Positions 8,609-16,063 of a stretch of 64,000 nt of DNA are shown one piece after another; positions within the stretch are counted from its first letter, which is position 1; each line of letters opens with the position of its first letter. The DNA comes from Rhodanobacteraceae bacterium (GTDB taxonomy: Bacteria > Pseudomonadota > Gammaproteobacteria > Xanthomonadales > Rhodanobacteraceae), in contig CP126120.1 in the NCBI GenBank assembly GCA_030123585.1, positions 186,001 through 250,000 of the forward strand. The letters are read 5' to 3'. A model generated the notes under the pieces. The model saw only the letters and a list, made by a program, of their open reading frames with translations. It was not told the DNA's origin and did not search any database. The position numbers and the translations under genes are program-made.

Positions 8609-8998
8609 ATGGCCACGTTGACGCAGCAGCAAATCAAGCATCTGTCCGGGTTGATGGACGCCCGCTACGCCCGCGAGATCGCGGAGATCCGCGCCGTCGA
8701 GGAACGCAAGCGCGGCCAGCGCGACGAAGAGGTTCCGTCCGACTGGGTCGATGCGGCGCTGGCCGAAACCACGCTGGCGGAGGATGACGCGGTGATCAGC
8801 CAGGACATGCAGGACGTGCGCGACATCATCGCCGCGCGCGAACGCCTGTCGGCGGGCACTTACGGCATCTGCACGGATTGCGGCGAAGCGATCGCGTACG
8901 AACGCCTGCTGGCCTATCCGACGGCCAAGCGTTGCATCCATTGCCAGCGCCGGTACGAACAGGAAAAGGCGCTGCGCGCGGGCCAGCCCTTGCCGTAG
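8609..8998 (+). CDS. TraR/DksA-family zinc finger protein
   Basis: A 129-residue protein. The start ATG at 8609 is preceded by a strong GGAGG four bases upstream, although the frame is also open from 8543. The N-terminal half is a charged helical coiled coil (residues ~1-75). The C-terminus has a four-Cys zinc finger, CTDCGEA followed by CIHCQRRYEQE, with the family's typical GTYGICTDCGE entry. DksA-type proteins bind the secondary channel of RNA polymerase; whether this short paralogue acts like DksA cannot be told. Confidence 0.85.
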   Translation: MATLTQQQIKHLSGLMDARYAREIAEIRAVEERKRGQRDEEVPSDWVDAALAETTLAEDDAVISQDMQDVRDIIAARERLSAGTYGICTDCGEAIAYERLLAYPTAKRCIHCQRRYEQEKALRAGQPLP

Positions 8999-9030
8999 CC
9001 GGACACGCGGCCTGCGAACTAGCCTTGCAG

Positions 9031-9044
9031 TTGATCTCCATCAA
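9031..9044. promoter_or_regulatory. Perfect FNR/Dnr box upstream of qNor gene
   Basis: TTGATCTCCATCAA is an exact match to the TTGAT-N4-ATCAA consensus. The centre (9037.5) is 63 bases before the qNor ATG. A class II transcription start near 9079 gives a leader of about 22 nt. In denitrifiers such sites are read by Anr or by the NO-responsive Dnr/NnrR. Confidence 0.85.
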
Positions 9045-9100
9045 AAGCTCCGGCTGAAGCCACTCTAGCCTCGCGCACGACTTCCACGGGGACCACGTCG

Positions 9101-11398
9101 ATGAGCGCCGCACCGTTCGCTGCACAGGATGCCGTCCCGCAGGATCGCGTCAGCCGCACGCTGGTTTGGGTTTTGCTGCTGGTCACCGTCTGTTGCTGGG
9201 CGGCGATGATCACGGCGACCGTCTTGACCTATCGACAAGCCGCGCCGCTGCCGCAGCAGATGGTGGATGCTTCCGGCGCGGCGGTGATGACGCGCGACGA
9301 CATCGTGGCCGGCAAGTCGGGTTTCCAGAAAGCCGACCTGATGGATTTCGGCAGCCTGTACGGGATGGGTTCGTACTTCGGTGAGGATTTCACCGCCGAG
9401 TATCTGGTGCAGCTTGGCAACGCAGTGCGCGACAACCTCGCGATCGCGCGTTACGGAAAACCTTTTGCGGAAGTCGATGCCGCGCTGCAGCCCGCGCTCA
9501 CCGCGGCGATGCAGGCGGACCTGAAGGGCATCGACCTCAGCCAGTCCAGCGTGACGTTGCCGGATGCGGTCGCCAAGGCTGTCGCCACGCTGCGCGAACG
9601 GATCGCCAAGTCGCTGCTGCAGCACGATTTCGAACGCGGCTACACGCGCGCCTACAGCCTCGACGAGGCGAGCGCCGCGCAGACCGCGGACTTCCTGTTG
9701 TATTCGTCGTTGACGACCATCGCGCGGCGTCCGGGCCAGGACGTGTCGTGGACGGCCAACTGGCCGCCCGAGCCGCTGGTCGGCAATGCGCCGACGCCGG
9801 CGACGTTCCAGTGGACGTGGGCGTCGCTGACGCTGCTGTTCTTCGGCATCGGCGCGGTGCTGGTGATCTTCCGGATGTGGATCGAGCCCAAGGCCGCGCA
9901 GGAAACCTTCGAGCCCGCGCTGGAAAAGTTCTTCACGCCCACGCCCAGCCAGCGCGCGCTGTGGAAATACTTCGTGGTGGTGGCGCTGGTGCTGCTGGTG
10001 CAGATCGGCGCCGGCACGGTGATGGCGCACTACTACTCCGAGCGCACGAGTTTCTACGGCATCAACGTCGATGTGTGGCTGCCGTTCGCGTTCATGCGCG
10101 ACGTGCATCTGCAGGCGCCGATCGTGTGGATCGGCATGAGCTGGATTGCCGCCGGACTGTTCCTCGCGCCGCTGATCGGCAAGCGCGAACCGAAGGGCCA
10201 GCGCGCACTGGTGAACCTGATCTTCTGGGTGCTGGTGGTGATCGTCGCCGGCGCGCTGATCGGCGATTACCTGGGCGTGATGGGCGTCGTGAACGAGCGC
10301 TGGTTCTGGCTCGGCAACCAGGGCTTGTCGTACCTCGAACTCGGACGCCTGTGGCAGATCCTGTTCTTCGTCGGGCTGCTGGTGTGGAGCCTGGTGCTGC
10401 TGCGCGCGTTCCTGCCCACGCTGGTATCGCTGGTGAGGCAAGGCCGCTCGTTCTTCAGCCTGTTCCGGATCGAACACCTCTTGTGGTACAGCACGCTGGG
10501 CGTCGCGGTGATCTACGCGTTCGGGATGATCCCGCTGGGTTCGCCCAATCCGTCCTTCACCATCACCGACTTCTGGCGCTGGTGGGTGGTGCACCTGTGG
10601 GTGGAGTGGGCGTTCGAGCTGTTCACCGCCGCGGTGACCGGTTACTTCCTGATGTCGCTGGGACTGGTGTCGCGCCAACTGGTCGAGCGCGCCGTGCTGT
10701 TCGAGTGGATCCTGATCCTGGGCAGCGGCATCCTCGGCACCGGCCACCACATGTACTGGGCCGGCGAAAGCGGCAGCCTGTGGATCGGCATCGGCAGCAT
10801 GTTCTCGTTCCTCGAAGTGCTGCCGCTGTTCCTGCTGGTGATGGAGGCGATCGACCAGCGCCGCCACATCGCTGCACAGAAGGTGTTCCCGTACCGGCTG
10901 GCGTACCTGTACATCCTGGGTTCGGCGTTCTGGAACTTCGTCGGCGCTGGCGTGTTCGGCGGCGGCACGCTCAACGCGCCGCTCGCCAACTACTACGAGC
11001 ACGGCACCTTCCTCACGCTCAACCACGCGCACACCGCGATGTTCGGCGCGTTCGGCCTGCTCGCGCTGGGGCTGATCTACATGGTGCTGCGCTACCTCAA
11101 CGGCGAACGGCCGTGGAGCGACCGCGCGGGCGTGTGGGCGTTCTGGCTGTACAACGCCGGGCTGGTGATGTGGATCGTGATGAACTTCTATCCGATCGGC
11201 TGGCCGCAGCTCGAAGCGGCGTACACGCACGGCTACGCCTATGCGCGCAGCCTGAAGTTCTACGACACGACAACCTTCTGGCAATGGATGCGGATGCCCG
11301 GCGACATCGTGTTCGCGCTCGGCGCGCTGCTGATGGCCTGGGACTTCATCGCCAAGCTGCGCGCGCGGCGCGGCGCCGCCGGCATGGAGCGCACTTGA
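9101..11398 (+). CDS. norB: Quinol-dependent nitric oxide reductase (qNor)
   Basis: A 765-residue single-subunit NO reductase (also called NorZ). It oxidises quinol and reduces 2 NO to N2O at a heme b3/FeB centre in the inner membrane. The N-terminal helix (~20-42) and large periplasmic domain (~45-240) replace the cytochrome c subunit and carry no CxxCH, as expected for qNor (GKSGFQKADLMDFGSLYGMG). The C-terminal ~500 residues hold the 12-helix heme-copper core, including the active-site helix GSGILGTGHHMYWAGE and the later HAHTAMFGAFG helix. Length is normal for qNor (~750-790). It sits alone behind a perfect FNR box, probably for NO detoxification or denitrification, and is separate from the norCB genes at 50958-53000. 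Confidence 0.95.
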   Translation: MSAAPFAAQDAVPQDRVSRTLVWVLLLVTVCCWAAMITATVLTYRQAAPLPQQMVDASGAAVMTRDDIVAGKSGFQKADLMDFGSLYGMGSYFGEDFTAEYLVQLGNAVRDNLAIARYGKPFAEVDAALQPALTAAMQADLKGIDLSQSSVTLPDAVAKAVATLRERIAKSLLQHDFERGYTRAYSLDEASAAQTADFLLYSSLTTIARRPGQDVSWTANWPPEPLVGNAPTPATFQWTWASLTLLFFGIGAVLVIFRMWIEPKAAQETFEPALEKFFTPTPSQRALWKYFVVVALVLLVQIGAGTVMAHYYSERTSFYGINVDVWLPFAFMRDVHLQAPIVWIGMSWIAAGLFLAPLIGKREPKGQRALVNLIFWVLVVIVAGALIGDYLGVMGVVNERWFWLGNQGLSYLELGRLWQILFFVGLLVWSLVLLRAFLPTLVSLVRQGRSFFSLFRIEHLLWYSTLGVAVIYAFGMIPLGSPNPSFTITDFWRWWVVHLWVEWAFELFTAAVTGYFLMSLGLVSRQLVERAVLFEWILILGSGILGTGHHMYWAGESGSLWIGIGSMFSFLEVLPLFLLVMEAIDQRRHIAAQKVFPYRLAYLYILGSAFWNFVGAGVFGGGTLNAPLANYYEHGTFLTLNHAHTAMFGAFGLLALGLIYMVLRYLNGERPWSDRAGVWAFWLYNAGLVMWIVMNFYPIGWPQLEAAYTHGYAYARSLKFYDTTTFWQWMRMPGDIVFALGALLMAWDFIAKLRARRGAAGMERT

Positions 11399-11439
11399 TG
11401 GAAGCGTGCAGTCGCGCACTCAATACGGGAACAAGAACC

Positions 11440-12867
11440 ATGAAGACTGCCGACCGGTCCATTCGCGTCAGCCTGTTGGCGCTCGGCATCGCCGCTGCCA
11501 TCGGCCTTCCAGCACTGGCGCGCGCGCAAACTTCCGGCGCCAGCGGCCAGACGTCCGCAACGGAGCAGCAGCTCGAACGCCGCGTCGAACAGCTCGAACA
11601 GGAGCTGTCGCAACTCAAGGCTGAGATCCAGGCGCAACGTCAGGCCCAGGCATCCGCGCCGGCGCCGGTCGCTGCGCAAACCGTCGCGGCACAACCCGTT
11701 GCAGCGTCGCCTGCGCCACCCGCGTTCACCACGGCGCCGGGCATGTCGGTGGCGCTGCACGGATTCATCAGCGCCAGCGCCTTCAACCAGAGCAAGAGCT
11801 TCAGCTACGGCAACGGCCAGAACGCCGAATATCCGGTGCCCGGTTCCACCGGTTCGCTCAGCGGCGTCGATATCCGCAGCACGCGCTTCTGGCTGGATTG
11901 GACCGGCGCGCGCTTCGCGGGCGAATGGACCGGCGGCGGGCGCATCGAGATGGATTTCTTCGGCGGCTTCAATGGCACCGGTCCCTACAGCCAGCAGCAA
12001 CCGGTCCCGCGGCTGCGCCAGGCGTACATGGACCTGGCGAATCCGGCTGCCGGAACGACAGTGAGGATCGGCCAGCAGTGGGATCTGATGTATCCGCTGG
12101 ACAACCTTCCGGCCTCGCTGGCGCACCTGTCGTTTCCGCTCGGCTTCGGCACCGGCTTCGTGGGTTGGCGCTTCCCCGGCATCGTGTGGATGCAGGAACT
12201 CAACCACGGTTCCGGCGGACCGGTGTGGCGACTTGATCTCGGCGCGTTCGAGGGCTCGTGGAACGGACCCAACGGCGCGGTCAACAACACCAACTACCTC
12301 ACGGCCGGCAATGCCGGATTCCGTCCGCAGGTGGAGGCGCGCCTGCGCGTGCAGGGCAGCGACTGGCTGGCCTACCTCGCGGCGCACTACAGCCGCGTCG
12401 ATCTGCGTGGCGTGGGCAACACCGCGCCCGCGCCGCTGGCGTCCGAGATCACGAGCTGGGGTTACCAGCTCGGCGGACAGTGGAAGCCGGGTCCGTGGAC
12501 GTTCAAGGCCGCCGCGTACGCGGGCCGGGGCCTCGGCGAGCTATTCGGCGGCCTGTCGCAGTTCGGCGACATCCAGGACCGCGGCGGTTTCGTGCAGGCC
12601 GGCTACGGCTTCACGCCGCATTGGAGCGGCAACGTGTTCTACGGCATCAGCAAGCCCGGTGCGCGCGACGTGCGCCGCTGGATGGGCAACGGCGCGACCG
12701 GCCTGATCGAGAGCCGGCAGGCCGCGGTGAATCTCGAATACGCGGCCGGCGCTTACGAACTCGGCGTCGAGTGGATGCGCGATTCGCTGGATTGGCTCGC
12801 CCCCAACAACGCGACCAAATCGACCAGCGGCAACCAGCTCAGCCTGAGCGCGTTGTACCGCTTCTGA
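11440..12867 (+). CDS. Outer-membrane porin with N-terminal coiled coil
   Basis: A 475-residue protein. The start is the ATG at 11440, followed by a Sec signal peptide (~1-30, cleavage after ALARAQ). A Gln/Glu/Leu-rich coiled coil (~38-70, LERRVEQLEQELSQLKAEIQ) and an Ala/Pro linker come next. From ~105 the sequence is beta-rich with aromatic girdle residues, and it ends in SLSALYRF, the C-terminal Phe being the outer-membrane assembly signal. Coiled coil plus barrel recalls trimeric OprB/OprP- or DcaP-like porins. It lies 41 bases after qNor and probably shares its transcript. The substrate is unknown; nitrate or small carboxylates are only guesses from context. Confidence 0.8.
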   Translation: MKTADRSIRVSLLALGIAAAIGLPALARAQTSGASGQTSATEQQLERRVEQLEQELSQLKAEIQAQRQAQASAPAPVAAQTVAAQPVAASPAPPAFTTAPGMSVALHGFISASAFNQSKSFSYGNGQNAEYPVPGSTGSLSGVDIRSTRFWLDWTGARFAGEWTGGGRIEMDFFGGFNGTGPYSQQQPVPRLRQAYMDLANPAAGTTVRIGQQWDLMYPLDNLPASLAHLSFPLGFGTGFVGWRFPGIVWMQELNHGSGGPVWRLDLGAFEGSWNGPNGAVNNTNYLTAGNAGFRPQVEARLRVQGSDWLAYLAAHYSRVDLRGVGNTAPAPLASEITSWGYQLGGQWKPGPWTFKAAAYAGRGLGELFGGLSQFGDIQDRGGFVQAGYGFTPHWSGNVFYGISKPGARDVRRWMGNGATGLIESRQAAVNLEYAAGAYELGVEWMRDSLDWLAPNNATKSTSGNQLSLSALYRF

Positions 12868-12920
12868 GGTTGCGAGCGACGATCCGCACAACTGCCGTTC
12901 GCAGGAAATCCCGCGCCGAC

Positions 12921-12934
12921 TTGACGAGCATCAA
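12921..12934. promoter_or_regulatory. FNR/Anr box upstream of BON-domain gene
   Basis: TTGAC-GAGC-ATCAA matches the consensus except for one T-to-C change. A class II start would fall near 12969, immediately before the stem-loop repeat at 12972-13052, which would then form the 5' leader of the BON gene. Confidence 0.6.
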
Positions 12935-12971
12935 CTCAAGCCGGCGCGGCAAGGCGATATTGAACCCATCC

Positions 12972-13052
12972 GACGGGGTGTTGGAAAACGCCTTGGCGAA
13001 GCCGGGTACGAACTCGGCGCGTCGAACAAGTGCAGGCCGGCACTTGTTCGAC
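12972..13052 (+). repeat. Short copy of a dispersed multi-stem-loop repeat
   Basis: Three blocks occur in the same order as in the longer element at 28444-28589 read on its minus strand: GACGGGGTGTTGGAAAAC; then CGAAGCCGGGTACG with ACTCGGCG; then TCGAACAAGTGCAGG and GCACTTGTTC. The last block is a perfect 13-bp stem (13021-13033 pairing with 13040-13052) around the loop AGGCCG. The middle hairpin cluster of the long copy is absent here. The shared block order makes chance similarity unlikely. It ends 23 bases before the BON-gene ATG, so it should be transcribed as leader RNA. Confidence 0.6.
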
Positions 13053-13075
13053 AACCTGCCAGATGGGAACGGGTG

Positions 13076-13729
13076 ATGAAAACCGATCGCGAACTGCAAC
13101 GTGACGTGGCGGCGGAATTGAACTGGGATCCGTCCGTCGATGCGAGCCGGATCGGCGTGGAGGCGCACGCCGGCATCGTGACCCTGACCGGGCTGGTGAA
13201 CAGCTATGCGCAGAAATGCCACGCGCAAACCGCCGCGTGGCGCGTGAGCGGCGTCGAAGGCGTGATCGCCGATCTCGACGTCGAGTTGCCGGACATCGAC
13301 AGGCGCTCGGACAAGGACATCGCGCGCGCCGCGCACAACCTGCTGGCGTGGAACGCGTCGATCCCGCCGCGGAAAGTGAAGGTCACGGTCAGGGACGGCT
13401 GGCTCGTGCTGTCCGGCAGCGTGGAATGGGAATACCAGAGCCGCGCCGCGGAATCCGCGATGCGCAACCTGGTGGGCATCACGGGCCTGGTCAACCTGAT
13501 CGAGATCAAGCCGCGAGTGGAGCCGCGCGACGTCACGCGCCAGATCGAGGCGGCGTTGCGCAGGCGACCCTTCCGGCGCGCCAGGGACATCTCGGTGGTG
13601 GTGAACGGCGGCACCGTGACCCTGTGCGGGCAACTGGATTCCCCGGGCGAGCGCAACGCGGCGCGGTTGGCCGCGTGGCGGGCGCCGGGGGTTCGCAACG
13701 TGGTGGATCACACGACGGTCGCGGCCTGA
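13076..13729 (+). CDS. Three-BON-domain protein
   Basis: A 217-residue protein with three BON-like domains, each having the alpha-beta pattern ending in a G-x-V-x2-L-x-G strand: HAGIVTLTGLVNSYAQK (~25-60), RDGWLVLSGSVEWEYQ (~100-135) and NGGTVTLCGQLDSPGE (~180-200). BON domains are thought to bind phospholipid surfaces or ligands. No signal peptide is visible, so the protein is probably cytoplasmic, as in soluble triple-BON proteins found with Usp genes in stress clusters. I chose the ATG at 13076 over the GTG at 13073. The next gene is a Usp. Confidence 0.85.
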   Translation: MKTDRELQRDVAAELNWDPSVDASRIGVEAHAGIVTLTGLVNSYAQKCHAQTAAWRVSGVEGVIADLDVELPDIDRRSDKDIARAAHNLLAWNASIPPRKVKVTVRDGWLVLSGSVEWEYQSRAAESAMRNLVGITGLVNLIEIKPRVEPRDVTRQIEAALRRRPFRRARDISVVVNGGTVTLCGQLDSPGERNAARLAAWRAPGVRNVVDHTTVAA

Positions 13730-13791
13730 CGCGCTCACGCAAGGTACGGGCCGCGCGCCAGGGAAGGGACGCGGCCCAGGGAATCACCAGC

Positions 13792-14229
13792 ATGTTCAAG
13801 CACATCCTCATTCCCATCGATGACGACCCAGGCTCGCGCCGCGCGATCGAAGTGGGCGTTGCCCTTGCAAAAAAGATCGAAGCCCGGGTGACGGGGTTCC
13901 ATGCGATGACGGAATTCAATCACGAGGGCATCGTCGAGGAGTTGCTTGAACCGCCGCCGGCGGAACTGCAAGTGCTTGCGCAAGCGCACGCGGACAAGTT
14001 GTTCGCGCCACTGCGGCGTGAGGCCGAGCTCGCAGGGGTCCGCTGCGACACCATTGCGAAGCGGGGCGAGCGGGCCTGGGAAGCGATCGTTGCGGCGGCG
14101 CAACGGGTCCGGTGCGACCTGATCGTGATGGCGTCGCATGGCCGGCACGGCATCGCAAGGCTGGTGCTCGGCAGCCAGACGCAGCAGGTTCTGACCCACG
14201 CCGGCGTCTCGGTGCTGGTGGTGCGATGA
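13792..14229 (+). CDS. Universal stress protein (single domain)
   Basis: This 145-residue UspA-fold protein starts at the ATG at 13792 (MFKHILIPIDDDPGSRRAI). The C-terminal ATP-loop signature is intact: DLIVMASHGRHGIARLVLGSQTQQVL, that is G-x2-G-x9-S. It lies 62 bases after the BON gene and 43 before the CydA-like gene, consistent with one transcript. The long open frame upstream of the ATG is a shadow of the BON gene. Confidence 0.9.
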   Translation: MFKHILIPIDDDPGSRRAIEVGVALAKKIEARVTGFHAMTEFNHEGIVEELLEPPPAELQVLAQAHADKLFAPLRREAELAGVRCDTIAKRGERAWEAIVAAAQRVRCDLIVMASHGRHGIARLVLGSQTQQVLTHAGVSVLVVR

Positions 14230-14272
14230 CTGCGCCTCTGCCCGCGTCGAATGTCTTGCGGGAGCATTCGCG

Positions 14273-15820
14273 ATGACCGCTCCGTCCGGATTCCTCGTTT
14301 CCGCGCTGTGGCCACATCTGCTGGCGCTGTACGGCGTGACCTTGCTGCCGCTGGCGGTGGGGCTGCCGCCGATCGTCGCGATCGTCGAAAGCGTGTACGT
14401 GATGACCGGGCGTGAAATCTGGAAACAGATTGCGCGTTTCTGGGGCAGGTTGCTCGGGGTCGTCTTGCTGATGTGGGCGATCGGTTCGATCGTGTTGACG
14501 CTCCTGTACGTGGCCGACGCCAACCGGTTCACCCGCTACATCCACGGAACGCCCGGTCCCGCGCTGATCATGTTCTTCCTGCCCTTCGTGTTCGCGTTCG
14601 GCCTGCTGCTCTGGAACTGGTTCCGCGACTGGTGGAGCCTCGGCCGCGTGAAGCATCTGCTGGTGACGTGGTTGTGGGTGCCGCTGTCCGGTCTCGCGGT
14701 GCTGAAGTTCGCGATCGGGTTCGGCCTGCTGGACAGCCCGGCCGGCGTGGATCTCGATGCCGGCAGCCTCCAGGTCTGGATCTATGACGTGCCGGCGGTG
14801 CTGTTGAATCCCGCCGCGCAGTCGCGCTTCGTCCACCTCATGGCGGCGTGTTACCTCGTGGCGGCGACCCTGGTGCTGTCGCTTTCGGCCTGGTATCTGC
14901 TGAACCGCCGCAACGTGCAGATCGCGCGCCGCTCGCTGACGGTGGCCGCAAGTTTCGGACTCGCCGCGGCGCTGTCGCTGGCGGTACTCGGCGATCACCG
15001 CGGCTATGCGGCCTCGTCCGGGCAGCAGATGCGGATCGCCGCGATCGCCGCCGAGTGGCATACCCAGAAGCAGCCGGCGCCGTTCACGGTGTTTGGTATT
15101 CCCGACATGCAAAATCGCACCACGCACGCGGCCCTGAACATTCCCTGGGTGCTGGGGTTGGGCGCCACGCACTCGTGGCGAAAGTCCGTACCGGGTCTCG
15201 ATGAGTTGGAGGCGGTGAATGTGGCGCGCATCCACGACGGCGTCGCGGCGTTCACCGTGATGGACACGCCGTGGGCCAATCCGGCGGGCGCAGGCGACTT
15301 GGCCTTCGACCTCGAAGACACCCCCAATCTGGGCTACGGCATGCTGCTGTTGCGCCGTGCTGCACGTCCGGCGCATGCCACCGACGCGCAGATCGCCGCC
15401 GCGGCGCGCGACACGATTCCGAACGTGCCGCTGCTGTTCTGGACGTTCCGGATCATGGCGCTGCTGGGCGTGTACGGCATCGCGCTGTTCGGTTGCGCGT
15501 TCTGGTTCGCATCGAAACGCCGGCTGGACCGGAACTGGTTCCTGCGCATGGCGGCGTGGAGCCTGCCGGTGCCGTGGATCGCGGGTGCGCTGGGCTGGAT
15601 CGTCAGCGAAGCAGGCCGCGGCCCGTGGCTGGTGGACGGGATCTTGCCGGTGACCGAAATGCATCTCGGTCGCCCCGAACTGATCATCGCAGTGATCGGA
15701 GTGACGGCGATTGCGGTCCTGGTGGTGATGGGTACGGTCTTGATCACGCGCCTCGTCCGCATCGGCCCGGAAGGATTGAAGCTCTGGCCCGTGGATCCCG
15801 GCCTGAAACGAACCTGGTGA
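14273..15820 (+). CDS. CydA-like quinol oxidase subunit I lacking oxygen-site ligands; no cydB
   Basis: A 515-residue, nine-helix protein clearly homologous to cytochrome bd subunit I (AIVESVYVMTGREIWKQIARFWG, ASFGLAAALSLAVLGDHRGY, FGIPDMQNRTTH, GWIVSEAGRGPW). Aligned by eye with E. coli CydA, the low-spin heme b558 ligands are kept (His188 for H186, Met395 for M393), as is Glu446 for E445. The active-site/proton-path residues are replaced: H19 is Gly21, E99 is Ala97 and E107 is Phe105. Q-loop K252 and E257 become Arg254 and Ala259. No cydB follows; a CydX-like gene comes 32 bases later. It probably still accepts electrons from quinol, but canonical O2 reduction looks impossible. Its partner and final acceptor are unknown. 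Confidence 0.85.
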   Translation: MTAPSGFLVSALWPHLLALYGVTLLPLAVGLPPIVAIVESVYVMTGREIWKQIARFWGRLLGVVLLMWAIGSIVLTLLYVADANRFTRYIHGTPGPALIMFFLPFVFAFGLLLWNWFRDWWSLGRVKHLLVTWLWVPLSGLAVLKFAIGFGLLDSPAGVDLDAGSLQVWIYDVPAVLLNPAAQSRFVHLMAACYLVAATLVLSLSAWYLLNRRNVQIARRSLTVAASFGLAAALSLAVLGDHRGYAASSGQQMRIAAIAAEWHTQKQPAPFTVFGIPDMQNRTTHAALNIPWVLGLGATHSWRKSVPGLDELEAVNVARIHDGVAAFTVMDTPWANPAGAGDLAFDLEDTPNLGYGMLLLRRAARPAHATDAQIAAAARDTIPNVPLLFWTFRIMALLGVYGIALFGCAFWFASKRRLDRNWFLRMAAWSLPVPWIAGALGWIVSEAGRGPWLVDGILPVTEMHLGRPELIIAVIGVTAIAVLVVMGTVLITRLVRIGPEGLKLWPVDPGLKRTW

Positions 15821-15852
15821 GCCGGAACGATCCGGCCGACGGAGAACGAACG

Positions 15853-15978
15853 ATGTGGTACTTCACGTGGTTGTTGGGCGTCGGCCTCGCCAGCGCTTTC
15901 GGCATCCTCAACGCGATGTGGTTCGAGGTGCACGCGGACGACGAACGCGACTGGGAAGCGGTCGCGAGCGATGACTGA
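15853..15978 (+). CDS. cydX: CydX-like small membrane subunit (41 aa)
   Basis: A 41-residue protein starting MWYFTWLLGVGLASAFGILN and continuing AMWFEVHADDERDW, the hallmark of CydX/YbgT: one membrane helix, an MWYF start and a conserved Glu after the helix. GGAG precedes the ATG at a good distance. In E. coli CydX stabilises the CydAB heme pair. Here it follows a CydA-like gene directly, with no CydB gene between, which strengthens the idea that the CydA-like protein is a functional complex rather than a relic. Confidence 0.85.
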   Translation: MWYFTWLLGVGLASAFGILNAMWFEVHADDERDWEAVASDD

Positions 15979-16016
15979 CGCGAATCCGCCGGCCGCCGGG
16001 ATTCCGCATCGCGGGT

Positions 16017-16030
16017 TTGACCCCGGTCAA
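16017..16030. promoter_or_regulatory. FNR/Anr box very close to the hemN start
   Basis: TTGACCCCGGTCAA is a perfect inverted repeat (consensus with symmetrical T-to-C changes). Its centre is only 40.5 bases before the hemN ATG at 16064. Activation at the usual -41.5 geometry would start transcription on or next to the ATG. Confidence 0.7.
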
Positions 16031-16063
16031 GAGCGCGCCGGCGCAATCACGCAAACTGGCGCC

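Noticed and set aside
9065..11419. A 784-codon minus-strand frame opposite qNor
   Set aside because: Composition (His, Gln, Asp, Arg strings) marks it as antisense to the qNor gene.
14273..15820. Calling this gene an ordinary cytochrome bd oxidase cydA
   Set aside because: The overall fold matches, but the H19, E99 and E107 equivalents are lost and cydB is missing, so a standard oxygen reductase label would mislead.
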